A stretch of 64,000 bases of DNA from Rhizobium aethiopicum. Lineage in GTDB: Bacteria; Pseudomonadota; Alphaproteobacteria; Rhizobiales; Rhizobiaceae. The notes under the pieces were generated by a model that saw only the letters and a program-made list of their open reading frames with translations, was not told the origin of the DNA and did not search any database. Every line of letters starts with the position of its first letter. Position 1 is the first letter of the stretch. Positions 53,615 through 62,506 of the stretch are shown piece by piece. A program made the translations under genes and the position numbers. Location: NCBI RefSeq assembly GCF_014197535.1, contig NZ_JACIFV010000001.1:310001-374000 (forward strand), in the 5' to 3' direction.

Positions 53615-53640
53615 TTTGTCAAGGACGTAGACAAATTGTC
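53615..53640. promoter_or_regulatory. Operator candidate between the glycosidase and ROK genes
   Basis: GACAAATTGTC at 53630-53640 is a perfect palindrome (five pairs around a central A). TTTGTC at 53615-53620 repeats its right arm and forms a second inverted pair with GACAAA. The site is 205 bases upstream of the glycosidase start and 130 bases upstream of the ROK start, which suits a repressor controlling both. Confidence 0.5.
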
Positions 53641-53769
53641 AGCTTCCGTGTACTGAACTCGACTATGGAGATGAGGGTTGAGGACTAAACCCATCATTTC
53701 GCCGTGGTTGAGAATCGGACCGACCTTACATTAGGGATACACCTCGAACTAATTGGAACGAGCAGCCGG

Positions 53770-54951
53770 ATGGCAACGACGTCGTCTATCGTACAGACTC
53801 CCATCGCCAGAAAAATCTCGACCAACACGGTGATCCGGACCGTGTTAGCCAAGGGGAAGATCTCTCGCGCCGATATTGCCAAGCTGACCGGCTTGTCGAA
53901 ACAGACGATTTCCGATGTCGTGCGCGATCTTGAGGATGATGGGTGGCTGAAACCTGTCGGGCAGACCGATGGTCGCCCCGGCCGGAATGCGATCATCTAT
54001 GAAATCAACGCAAGCGCGGGCCTCGCGGTCTCCATCGATCTCGGAGGCACCAAGATCGCTGCGGCTATCTGCGATCTGTTGGGTAACGTCGTTGCGGAAA
54101 CCAACGTACCCACCGACCCACGCGGCGGACCGCATCTCGTTAGCCAGTTCAGCGACCTGATCACTCAACTCGCGCTTGCGGCGGGCACGACTGCCGACAA
54201 GCTGCGCCTCGTCGTTCTCGGCAGTCCCGGCGTCCTCGATCCGGCTACTGGACATATCAACGTCGCGCCGAACATTCCCGGCGTCGACGCAATGGATCTG
54301 CGGCAAGCGTTCAGCGACAAGATGGGCATACCGGTGATCATCGAAAATGACGTCAACCTCGCCGCGCAAGGAGAGAGATGGCGGGGACACGGCGTCGAGG
54401 TCGGCAATTTTGCTTTCGTGGCTCTTGGGACGGGCGTCGGCATGGGCATTATCGCCAATGGCGCGCTGTTGCGCGGCGCGCGCGGCGCAGCCGGCGAAAT
54501 TGCCTATCTTCCACTCGGCGGCGATGCTTTTGATCCAGGCGGTTTTACGCTGGGAACCTTCGAGAGCGCGGTCGGCAGCGTCGCCATGCTGCGGCGCTAT
54601 ACCGGTTTCGGCGGGCGCAACGCCTCTACCGTGGCCGACCTCTTCGCTGCGTTCAATGCAGGCGAAACGAGCGCCATCGCCGCAATCGAAGAGACGGCGA
54701 GGCTGGTGGCGATCGCTATTGCCGCCATCGGAGCAACTCTCGACCCGGAACTGGTGATCACCGGCGGCAGTATCGGTGCAAGGCCGGAGCTCGTAAATGC
54801 CATCCGCGCTTTTCTGCCGCGTTGCACCCCCTACCCGCCGCGCATCGAGATCAGCCGCTTCGGCAACCGCGCCGCTCTCATGGGAGGCATGGGTATCGCC
54901 GTCGAGCGCATGCATGACGATCTGTTCGGTGTAAAATTGCAGGACGCTTGA
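53770..54951 (+). CDS. ROK-family transcriptional regulator
   Basis: A 393-residue ROK regulator: a helix-turn-helix at about residues 20-65 (GKISRADIAKLTGLSKQTIS, then DVVRDLEDDGW) and a sugar-kinase-like domain from about 90 (AVSIDLGGTKIAAAICDLLG; the ENDVNLAAQGE motif; GEIAYLPLGGDAF). The zinc-binding Cys-rich motif common in ROK proteins is absent, as is often the case in rhizobial regulators of this type. ATG 53770 is preferred; a GTG at 53704 would add 22 residues. It probably represses the adjacent glycosidase and transporter genes until a sugar is bound. Confidence 0.92.
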   Translation: MATTSSIVQTPIARKISTNTVIRTVLAKGKISRADIAKLTGLSKQTISDVVRDLEDDGWLKPVGQTDGRPGRNAIIYEINASAGLAVSIDLGGTKIAAAICDLLGNVVAETNVPTDPRGGPHLVSQFSDLITQLALAAGTTADKLRLVVLGSPGVLDPATGHINVAPNIPGVDAMDLRQAFSDKMGIPVIIENDVNLAAQGERWRGHGVEVGNFAFVALGTGVGMGIIANGALLRGARGAAGEIAYLPLGGDAFDPGGFTLGTFESAVGSVAMLRRYTGFGGRNASTVADLFAAFNAGETSAIAAIEETARLVAIAIAAIGATLDPELVITGGSIGARPELVNAIRAFLPRCTPYPPRIEISRFGNRAALMGGMGIAVERMHDDLFGVKLQDA

Positions 54952-55021
54952 AGATCGCAGCAGCTCGCAATCAGCCGCTGCGCCACTTGCGAAGCGCGGC
55001 AAATGCGCTAGATTTTGCACC

Positions 55022-55315
55022 ATGATCACAGCAACGCAGATACGCGGCGCGCGCGCCATGATCGGAATGAGCATCGAAGAGCTCGCCGCCGCAAGCGGCC
55101 TGCCGGTCGAGACCGTGACGGCGTTGGAAAAGGGCGAATTTGAGGGTGAGCCGCATGCGCTGTTCGACGTGCGCAGCACGCTCGAGGCGCATGGCATTAT
55201 CTTCCTTTCGAGCGGCAATCAAGATGAAGGCGGCCCCGGCATCCGGTTGCGGGCACGCATATCAACCGATGACGGCATCCGGCCGGAAAATCTCAATGCC
55301 GCCAATGACGACTGA
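55022..55315 (+). CDS. XRE-type helix-turn-helix protein
   Basis: A 97-residue protein whose first 65 residues form a Cro/C1-type helix-turn-helix: TATQIRGARAMIGMSIEELA, AASGLPVETVTALEKGEFEG, and a further helix. The C-terminal tail (DEGGPGIRLRARISTDDGIR) is polar and has no known domain. Short proteins like this, with a Leu-rich AGLS-type variant, are frequent in rhizobia. It stands alone; no partner toxin gene is next to it. Confidence 0.85.
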   Translation: MITATQIRGARAMIGMSIEELAAASGLPVETVTALEKGEFEGEPHALFDVRSTLEAHGIIFLSSGNQDEGGPGIRLRARISTDDGIRPENLNAANDD

Positions 55316-55369
55316 CCAGATCCGTCTGTCAGGTTTCGCGGTCCCATCCTATATTGCGGGAACCGCGTG

Positions 55370-55585
55370 TCAGAGATAGGTCTTGGCAAGGTCGGCGAGT
55401 TTGCCGCCGTCTCTCACGCCCTGTCTGTAAAGCTGAATGATAACCGCACCGATCCTCTCGGCCTCCGGCGTCGTTCTGACCAGGCCGCGTTCGTTGCAGA
55501 CCTTGTCGAGCACTTGCGAAAGCAGATCGAGATCTTCCGAAAAGAGCGGTAAATCATGCGGATGAATTGATGACCGTAACATCAC
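55370..55585 (-). CDS. Small hypothetical protein, 71 residues
   Basis: The protein begins MMLRSSIHPHDLPLFSEDLD and continues with two amphipathic helices, LLSQVLDKVCNERGL and AERIGAVIIQLYRQGVRDGG. The pattern (an N-terminal search for CNERGL, then a QLYRQG motif) is familiar from small rhizobial proteins, but I can name no family or function. Codon use is ordinary for the window. Confidence 0.68.
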   Translation of the reverse strand: MMLRSSIHPHDLPLFSEDLDLLSQVLDKVCNERGLVRTTPEAERIGAVIIQLYRQGVRDGGKLADLAKTYL

Positions 55586-55830
55586 GCCGCACTTCCCTCC
55601 GAGGGCAAACGCCTACACGCTTGCATCGCCGGCCGCCCTCCGCAACCGGCAATGAAGTTATTATGCGTGAGGGTCCGAACTTTAGCAACTGCGCAAACTC
55701 CTGCGGAACAAAATTTCCTTCCGCACGTCTGGCGCATTTTGCAGCAGGGATCCGAACCGGCTCCGGCGTGTTGCGATCTTTCAGATCCGCCGTTCGGGTT
55801 CATCCTGATCTGGCGTTACCGCAACATGCT

Positions 55831-56052
55831 TCAGCCGTTGCGGCGGCCGCCAGCGGCGATGAACGGCGGATCGATGAAGCCTTCCATGATCACCGTGGCG
55901 GTCAGCTCGATCACTCGTTCCTCGGCAAGTTCGGCAAGCGCGAGGGCAACGTCGCCCTCTGGCCAGCCGGCCTTGACCGCCTCGTCCGACAGAGCTTGGA
56001 AAGCATCGGCAAGGGCCTGCCTGCAAGTTAGGTTCTGGTTCATATCCGCCAT
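55831..56052 (-). CDS. Small hypothetical protein, 73 residues
   Basis: From ATG 56052 (or 56043) the protein reads MADMNQNLTCRQALADAFQA then LSDEAVKAGWPEGDVALALA, and ends with a Gly/Arg tail. Nearly all of it is helical. It has no signal peptide or known domain. The composition and the clear helical repeats support coding; the longer upstream frame to 56124 is A/T-rich and unlikely. Confidence 0.62.
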   Translation of the reverse strand: MADMNQNLTCRQALADAFQALSDEAVKAGWPEGDVALALAELAEERVIELTATVIMEGFIDPPFIAAGGRRNG

Positions 56053-56124
56053 GCGCTCGCACCAGGCCATCTCTGAGAGGAACAATCCTAATCTACACAT
56101 ATTCGCAAAAATGCGAAGCACCAA

Positions 56125-56588
56125 AAAGGTTCTCTGAAATTTAAAACCAGACTATTCAGCGTAAAATTCTGTATAACCTTAACAAAATAATCAAACATCA
56201 GTCCGTACTATTGATGGATTCTCAAAAATATCTAGAAGAATTATTTTTCAATTACTCCCGTTAAGGGAGTATTTCATTGGATGATTTACTTCAAATGGTC
56301 AAAATCGATACACTGACAATTTCTCTGCCCAATGGCATAGACCCGAAGCCCGGCCGTTTTCAGCATCTTCGCGCCACCCTGTCAATCAGCTTCGAGGTAT
56401 TCCCGGCGCGAGCATGACCATCAATCGCGTCGTGGTGAAGAGGAGCTTAAAGCGGTTCGGCCGTTGGGCATCGGAGGAAGCGGCGAATGCCTACCGGCGT
56501 GATCACCTTATTACCATAACGGCACCACACTGCCGTCAAAGTCCGCCGTACCATTGCCTCGGCGCGTTCAATTTTTTCAGGAGGTAAA
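56125..56588. other. A/T-rich intergenic stretch
   Basis: This stretch of 464 bases has a markedly A/T-rich half (56130-56300) unlike the rest of the window. No gene is visible. The last bases contain CAGGAGGT, the ribosome binding site of the methyltransferase gene. Confidence 0.55.
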
Positions 56589-57221
56589 ATGTCTATCGAA
56601 CTGGACGCTACTACCTACGTTCACGCCAAGCCGACGACCGCTCATTCCTATATCCTGCCGGCCGTTGTCGACGTTCTTGAAAACAGTTTCCACGAGGCAA
56701 ACGAAACGGCGGTCTTTGATCTCGGCTGCGGCACCGGCGGCGCTGCCTCGGTGCTTGTGGAGAAAGGCTACGACGTCGTCGGCGTCGATCCGTCGGAGGA
56801 CGGTATTGCGAAAGCGAAAGCGGTCCATCCCGATCTTCCGCTGGAAATCGGTTCCGGCTACGACGATCTTTCCAGCCGCTACGGGACCTTCGATGCGGTG
56901 ATCAGCATAGAGGTCGTGGAGCATGTTTACGACCCGAAGGCTTTCTCGGCGACCATGTACGATCTGGTGAAACCGGGGGGCATCGCGGTCGTGTCGACGC
57001 CTTTTCACGGTTACTGGAAAAATCTGGCTTTGGCGGTAAGCGGAAAGATGGATGACCATTTCATGCCGCTCAAAGATCACGGCCACATCAAATTCTGGTC
57101 TCCGGGGACACTGAGCACGCTGCTGCTCGACACAGGTTTCGAAGACGTCGACTTCGAATATGTCGGGAGAATTCCGCTTCTGGCAAAATCGATGATTGCA
57201 ATCGCGCAGAAACCGCACTGA
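56589..57221 (+). CDS. Class I SAM-dependent methyltransferase (UbiG/methyltransferase 11-like)
   Basis: A 210-residue methyltransferase: motif I VFDLGCGTGGAASVLVEKGY (about 46-65), the acidic end of strand 2 in VVGVDPSEDG, motif II FDAVISIEVVEHVYDP and motif III LVKPGGIAVVSTPFHGYW. The VVEHVYDP and PGG motifs are those of methyltransferase 11/23 enzymes acting on small molecules, O-antigen sugars or quinone precursors. AGGAGG seven bases before the ATG is a strong ribosome binding site. It is monocistronic and lies next to tRNA-Pro. Confidence 0.88.
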   Translation: MSIELDATTYVHAKPTTAHSYILPAVVDVLENSFHEANETAVFDLGCGTGGAASVLVEKGYDVVGVDPSEDGIAKAKAVHPDLPLEIGSGYDDLSSRYGTFDAVISIEVVEHVYDPKAFSATMYDLVKPGGIAVVSTPFHGYWKNLALAVSGKMDDHFMPLKDHGHIKFWSPGTLSTLLLDTGFEDVDFEYVGRIPLLAKSMIAIAQKPH

Positions 57222-57302
57222 CGACCCGTTCTCTACCGAAGCCACGCACGCGCTGCATTCACCGTTAACGTGATGTTCTGACTGGGATTTCAAGGGGATA
57301 AA

Positions 57303-57379
<77 letters not shown>

Positions 57380-57905
57380 ACCTGCCGAAACGGCTTGATT
57401 GCTTTATGAAATCGGCCCTCATAGCGCAAGGGGAAAATGATGGTCGTGGAATAAAAATAGAACGGAAGGCGTCGAAAAGCACAGATCGGCGCAAACAGTC
57501 CCACGAAAGTCCCACGCGCTGTTTCCGATGCATTCCGAGAGCGAATTCGGTTGACCATCCTTTCGATTTGAATCGCAAGGCGTGCTCAGCCTTCAATGAC
57601 CGGAGTCTCGTCGTCTGCAGTAGAAGCGTTCTCATTTGCAAATCTGCGCCCGACCTTTGGCGATTGCAGCTTTCTTTTCATCAGCGATGGCTTTGACTAC
57701 CGCCATCTTTGCGCTTCTGCCTCTCCCAATATCCTGATCGCCAACAGACACTTGATGTTGGAACGCAATCGCGAAACAGAGACTGAAGTCCGCTGTCACC
57801 ACAAGCGGACATGGCTGGGTTGTTGGATTCACCGCAGGCAGACTACCATTTGCTTTTGGTCTCACCGCTCTACCTCAATCGACAGAGACAGTGGAGGAAG
57901 CCGCA
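57380..57905. other. Stretch without a clear gene
   Basis: These 526 bases follow the 5' side of tRNA-Pro. Several open frames overlap here on both strands, but none has a start signal or family resemblance; a short minus-strand frame ending KKAAIAKGRAQICK looks helical but is too weak to call. I saw no integrase remnant. Confidence 0.5.
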
Positions 57906-58286
57906 GTGCGTAAGCCGATCATATTATTTGCCTTTGCCGCGTTCGCCCTACCCGCTGATGCGATGGCGCAGTCGCCTGAGCTCGAGGATACCTGCAAATC
58001 CGTGGCAAAGAGCTTCTTCATGACCGATCAGCTCGCTATCGGCACCGTGCAATCCTTTCCCGAGTTGAAGCCGCCGGGTGTCCGCATGTCGTATTCGACG
58101 CGGCAGGGAACCGCGCCGGCCGAAATGACCGACATATTCGAATGCGAGTTCGACAAGGCCGACAAGCCGCACAACCTGGCGCGCTTCTGCGTGTCGAGCA
58201 CGTGCTATTCACCGAACGCCGATGACGGTGACCGCAAGCGCCGCTTCGACGAAATGCGCATTCTCCTCAACCGCGCTGAGAAATAG
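57906..58286 (+). CDS. Small exported protein of unknown function
   Basis: A 126-residue protein with GTG start behind GAGGAAG, signal sequence KPIILFAFAAFALPADAMAQ and a mature part with four cysteines (EDTCKS, FECEFD, RFCVSSTCYS), compatible with two disulfides. The motif IGTVQSFPELKPPGVRMSY is the best preserved-looking part. I do not recognise a family. It is convergent with the HAD phosphatase gene. Confidence 0.75.
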   Translation: MRKPIILFAFAAFALPADAMAQSPELEDTCKSVAKSFFMTDQLAIGTVQSFPELKPPGVRMSYSTRQGTAPAEMTDIFECEFDKADKPHNLARFCVSSTCYSPNADDGDRKRRFDEMRILLNRAEK

Positions 58287-58357
58287 GATGGCGCCGTGCT
58301 CGGCATGATGGGTGGAGATGAAGCGTTTCGCGAAGGAAGCAGTGCGCCCGATAACGT

Positions 58358-59116
58358 TCAGATTGCGACGACCTTCAGCCGACCTTCGGCGGTCTGGCGA
58401 GGCTGCCACGCCCGATAGTTGGCAATCGAAAAATGCGGGGTTTCGAAAGGCGTGGCGTGGGTTTCGGTGATGACGGTGACGTCGGCGCCGGCGGCCTCGC
58501 CGGCAAGAATGCCGGCAACGGCATCTTCGAAGACCAGGCAGTTTGCCGGGTCGACGCCGAGGCGGCTTGCACCGAGCAGATAACCCTCGGGGCTGGGCTT
58601 GCCGGCTCCGACCTCCCGACCGCTGACCATCACCTTCGGCATCGGAATACCGGCTGCAGCCATGCGACGCCTGGCGAGTTCGATCGGCGCGGAAGTGACG
58701 ATCGCCCATCTGCCGTCGGGGATGGCGTTGAGGAAGCGGACGGCATCGGGAATTTCGACGATGCCGGAGACGTCCTCCATCTCGTCGGCCAGCAGCAGAT
58801 CCGCCTCGTGCACCGGATCGACACCCGGCAAGCCGAGGCCACGGATCACGTCGGAGGCACGGATGCCGTGGATCGTTTTCAGGAAAACCTCCGGCTCAAA
58901 ACCATGGCGTCTTGCCCATTCGCTCCAGACGCGCTCGACGACGGCAATGGAATTCAGCAGCGTTCCGTCCATATCGAAGAGGAAGGCGTCATAGGATCTG
59001 TCGAGGACGTCGTGGTGACCGGGCACGGGTGTTTCCTTGCGAGCGCGAGGCAGCGCGGCCTCTCCGGCAGGCGAGTAGCCGAGAGCGGCGACGGCGTCAA
59101 CGTCAGTCGTTGACAT
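58358..59116 (-). CDS. HAD-superfamily phosphatase
   Basis: A 252-residue haloacid-dehalogenase-like hydrolase. Motif I FLFDMDGTLLNS (nucleophile and acid Asp near residues 47 and 49), motif II VTSAP, motif III Lys in GKPSPEGYLLGA, and motif IV VFEDAVAGILAGEAAG are all present, with a helical cap between I and II. This is the sugar-phosphatase/beta-phosphoglucomutase-like subgroup. The start overlaps the end of the TPR gene by 14 bases, so it is the last gene of the cellulose operon by position; a role there is inference. An N-terminal extension of about 40 residues precedes the domain. Confidence 0.88.
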   Translation of the reverse strand: MSTTDVDAVAALGYSPAGEAALPRARKETPVPGHHDVLDRSYDAFLFDMDGTLLNSIAVVERVWSEWARRHGFEPEVFLKTIHGIRASDVIRGLGLPGVDPVHEADLLLADEMEDVSGIVEIPDAVRFLNAIPDGRWAIVTSAPIELARRRMAAAGIPMPKVMVSGREVGAGKPSPEGYLLGASRLGVDPANCLVFEDAVAGILAGEAAGADVTVITETHATPFETPHFSIANYRAWQPRQTAEGRLKVVAI

Positions 59117-61469
59117 CAGGATGCGTGACGTTGCGAACATCGGCCAGACCACGTGCGGCGTCGCGACTGCCGGTCGCAGCGGCGGCTTCGAAGATCCGCA
59201 TCGCGTCATCGTACATTTTCAGATTGAGATAGCAGTAGCCGCGCAGAACCATCAGATCGATGCGCTCCTGCTGCACCTGGGCGCGCTGGTCGAGATAGAT
59301 GAGGGTTTCACGGTAACGCCCCGCGTCGAAGGCCGACAGGGCGCGATCGGCGAGGATCGCCACCTGCAGTTCGGCAGCGCGCTGGCGGCTCTGCGGCGCC
59401 TTGGTTGCCGCAACGGCGGCATTGCTGGAAAGACCGGCGCGCAGATAGGCGAGACTTTGACCATAGGCTGCGTCTTCGCGGATCTTGCGGATCGGGCTCT
59501 GTAACGCCGTCTCGAAGGCCGAGACCGCCTCCATCGGCCGGTTGATATCCATCAGGCACCAGCCGCGCGACAGCGCCTCGCCCGGCCCGAGTCGTCCCGC
59601 GTCGATGGTCGTCGAGCAGCCCCGCGCCTGGCGCGGACCCCGCTCGACAGTCACCGAAGGCATCGCCGGCCTTGCGGCGCGGATGGCGACTTCCGGTTCC
59701 GGCTGCCGCACAGTCGGCGGCTCGGCCGGAAGCGGCGCCGTGGAAGCGGCCGGACGCTGCGGCGGCTCTACCGGCTGCTGCGGCGCGAGCGGCGCCTTTG
59801 CAGACTGCGTATCGGCGCTCGATGCCGGCAAGGAAGTGTCCTGAAGATTGGCGATTCGCGCCGACCGGCCGGCCCAGCCGCGCTGGAGGTCGAGGACGCC
59901 CTTGCGGTCGTTCAGCTGCTCACGCGTGACGGCAAGGCCGTAGGCGGACGGTTCGTCGTCCGGTTTCCAGGCAAGCGCGGTTTCGAACCAGCGCGCGGCG
60001 GTCTGGAACTGGTTGAGGGAGCGGGCATACCAGCCGAACTGCTGCGCCGTCGGCACATATTTCCGGGTGATGACTTCGGCTGCGATCCGATGAAGCACGT
60101 CCTCGGTCAGATCGGCCGGCGGTTGCAGCGCCATCAGATTGGCGGTGGCGGCAAGATAGGTCGCGGTCGCATCATCGGAATCGGCGCGCCAGCGGAACAT
60201 CACGTCCTCGGCTTCCTGAGGCACCTTGCGGGCGATCAGCACCAGCGCCAGCCCCTGCGAGGCGGCGGCCGTATCCTCCCTGTCGCGGGCGGCACGAAAC
60301 CACTTTTCGGCAACGGCAGGATTGTTGCGGCGAAGGTGGTGCCAGCCGAGCAGCAGCGCATCGGAGGCCAGTCCCTGGCTTTCGGCGAGCTTTTCGAGGT
60401 GAGCGATATAATTCGGCGCGATGGCGAGCTTCGGATCGTCATTGCTTTCAGCGACGAAGCGTCGGGCAAGGTCGTCGCGGATTGCATCGAATTCCCTGCT
60501 GCCGTCGACAGCGGGCTTTTCCAGCGCTAGCAGCGCCTGCATCGGCTGATAGGCAAGCAGCGTCGAGGCTTTTTCGACCGTCGCCTGCCGTTCGGCAGCG
60601 TCGGTGCAGTTCTTCAGGATATAGGCATAAGCATCCTGCCCGCGCTGCGCCCTCTCCGTCCGGATGAAGGCCTCGGCGACACGCCAGAGCACGTCGACCT
60701 CGCTGCAGGTGAGCAGGCTCGGAGTCGCCGCGGCGATATCGACCACGGTCGCATATTGCTTGAGATCCGAAGCGTTGATGAGGCGGGAGCGGGCCTCGGC
60801 GACACCAAGCCGCTCGAGCAAATCGGCCGGCGGCTGCCATCCGGCGTCGGTGGCCTGACGGTCAGCGATCGCTTTGCGCAACTCGGCATAGCGGCCATCG
60901 GAATAAAGCTTCCACATGGCCTCGAGCTGCTTGTCGCCGTTTTGCGGCACGGCGAGCGGATCGGCCGGCGGAACCCAATTCGGATAAAGCGCCTGAAGCC
61001 GGGAGATTTCGGCCTGCAGGCGGACTTTGTCGCCGCGGCTGGCAAAATAGCGAAGCGCGCTTTCATCGACGGCAGGCGGCGCGGGCGCCGCGGCCTTTTG
61101 AGGCGCCGGCGGGTCGGAAACGGTCGGCGGCGCGAGCGGGGCCGGCTCCGCAGCTGTCTGAGGCGCATCGCGTTGCGGTGCTGCCGGCTGCTCTGCAGCG
61201 GCATTCGGCTCATCGCTGCTCCGTGCCGGTGGCGGCGACGAAGTGATCGCTTCGATCCGGTCGGCGACGCTCTCGGCATTGAATTCGGGATTGCCCGCGG
61301 GAGCGTCGTCCGGCTTGATGCGGCCCATCATCAACAGTTCCGGCGCCGGCCTGTCTGCGGAGCCAAGGCTGAGCTTTTGCTGCAGGGCCGCACGATCCTT
61401 CAATCCGGTGACGAGGGTCGCCACCACGACTGCCGCTGACATCGCCACGAGAGAAGCTTTCACAGACAC
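59103..61469 (-). CDS. Large TPR protein of the cellulose operon
   Basis: A 788-residue protein with an N-terminal hydrophobic anchor or signal (about 6-22, VAMSAAVVVATLVTGL). A Pro/Ala-rich linker (about 75-140) is followed by a helical repeat region of TPR type (about 145-540), a second Pro-rich linker (about 555-620), and C-terminal repeats (about 640-780, with FDAGRYRETLIYLDQRAQ and LRGYCYLNLKMYDDAMRIFE). The start overlaps celC by ten bases. TPR proteins serve as scaffold or periplasmic guide in polysaccharide export (as BcsC does in enterobacteria), but this one lacks a BcsC-type beta-barrel. It may replace that function in rhizobia. Confidence 0.82.
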   Translation of the reverse strand: MSVKASLVAMSAAVVVATLVTGLKDRAALQQKLSLGSADRPAPELLMMGRIKPDDAPAGNPEFNAESVADRIEAITSSPPPARSSDEPNAAAEQPAAPQRDAPQTAAEPAPLAPPTVSDPPAPQKAAAPAPPAVDESALRYFASRGDKVRLQAEISRLQALYPNWVPPADPLAVPQNGDKQLEAMWKLYSDGRYAELRKAIADRQATDAGWQPPADLLERLGVAEARSRLINASDLKQYATVVDIAAATPSLLTCSEVDVLWRVAEAFIRTERAQRGQDAYAYILKNCTDAAERQATVEKASTLLAYQPMQALLALEKPAVDGSREFDAIRDDLARRFVAESNDDPKLAIAPNYIAHLEKLAESQGLASDALLLGWHHLRRNNPAVAEKWFRAARDREDTAAASQGLALVLIARKVPQEAEDVMFRWRADSDDATATYLAATANLMALQPPADLTEDVLHRIAAEVITRKYVPTAQQFGWYARSLNQFQTAARWFETALAWKPDDEPSAYGLAVTREQLNDRKGVLDLQRGWAGRSARIANLQDTSLPASSADTQSAKAPLAPQQPVEPPQRPAASTAPLPAEPPTVRQPEPEVAIRAARPAMPSVTVERGPRQARGCSTTIDAGRLGPGEALSRGWCLMDINRPMEAVSAFETALQSPIRKIREDAAYGQSLAYLRAGLSSNAAVAATKAPQSRQRAAELQVAILADRALSAFDAGRYRETLIYLDQRAQVQQERIDLMVLRGYCYLNLKMYDDAMRIFEAAAATGSRDAARGLADVRNVTHPDVND

Positions 61470-62506
61470 TCCGGATGCTTCTCCCCGATATAGGCCAGCC
61501 CCAGCAGTTGAAGCGTGGACGGATAATAGAGCGTGGGTGCGAATTGCAGAGCCGAGAGCGGCAGCCTCGTCCCGTCGATTACACAGGCCACAACATCGTT
61601 AACAATTCTATAACCCGGGTCCGGCAACACGGTCTTCGGCCGGCCGGTGGTCAGATCGATCGTGGCCGGAATGCCATTCTGCGACATCCCCATTTTCAGG
61701 TGGTTCAACAGCGCCTTGTCTGTGATGCCGCCGCGCGCGAGATAAAGCGGAATGCGAAGGGCATTGTAGGCAAATTCGGCGTCGAAACCCTCTGCTGGCC
61801 GAGGCGGACCGCTGAGACTGACCCATTCGGCAGGAAGCTTGCGCGGACCGAACTGCATCGTCTTCAACAGCGCCACGCCGTCGTCCGACAGCTTTTTCCA
61901 GGCATCGGAGGGAGCAAGCGCTGCCATGACGGGCATTGCCTCGTAAATCCAATAGGAAGGATTGACGACAGGGCCGTCGTCACGATCGGCAGCGCCAAAA
62001 CCTTCGCTGCCCGGCATCAGCAGCGTCCGGCCCGCCGAGCGGACGACGGCTTTCGCAAGCAGCGCCTGCGCCATGCGGGAGGCGGCGAGGATATAGTCGT
62101 TGCGCTTCCATGCGGTGCCGGCAAGCGCCAGGGCATAGGCGATCAGTATGTCGCCATCCGTGGCATTATTGGTGTCGGACACGTGCGGCTTGACGTTGGG
62201 ATCCCATTTCCAGACGGCCAAGCCATCGTCGCGCAACAGCAGCTCGGTGCGGGTAAAATACCAGATCTGCTCGAAATCCGCGGGGCTCGCCGAGAGATAA
62301 GCGAGCAGCATGCCATAGCCCTGCCCTTCGCTATGGCTGATATTGCCGTTGCCGTTATCGATGATCCGGCCGGTCGCATCGAGAAATTTCGCCTTGTAGG
62401 CGGACCACGCATCGGCATTGATCATCGCCGGCTGCGCGGCGGCGGACGGGCTTGCAGGGGCGAATGCAGCCGTCGCCGCAAGCAGAAGCACGCGCCACCA
62501 CCTCAT
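61460..62506 (-). CDS. celC: Endoglucanase of glycoside hydrolase family 8 (CelC/BcsZ)
   Basis: A 348-residue exported endo-1,4-beta-glucanase that trims nascent cellulose. Signal sequence LLLAATAAFAPASPSAAAQP; the GH8 motifs are NISHSEGQGYGMLLAYLS with catalytic Glu60 and NNATDGDILIAYALALAG with Asp117. CelC is required for proper cellulose deposition in rhizobia and Agrobacterium. The ATG overlaps the bcsB stop (ATGA). It lies within the order celB - celC - TPR - HAD. Confidence 0.95.
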   Translation of the reverse strand: MRWWRVLLLAATAAFAPASPSAAAQPAMINADAWSAYKAKFLDATGRIIDNGNGNISHSEGQGYGMLLAYLSASPADFEQIWYFTRTELLLRDDGLAVWKWDPNVKPHVSDTNNATDGDILIAYALALAGTAWKRNDYILAASRMAQALLAKAVVRSAGRTLLMPGSEGFGAADRDDGPVVNPSYWIYEAMPVMAALAPSDAWKKLSDDGVALLKTMQFGPRKLPAEWVSLSGPPRPAEGFDAEFAYNALRIPLYLARGGITDKALLNHLKMGMSQNGIPATIDLTTGRPKTVLPDPGYRIVNDVVACVIDGTRLPLSALQFAPTLYYPSTLQLLGLAYIGEKHPECL

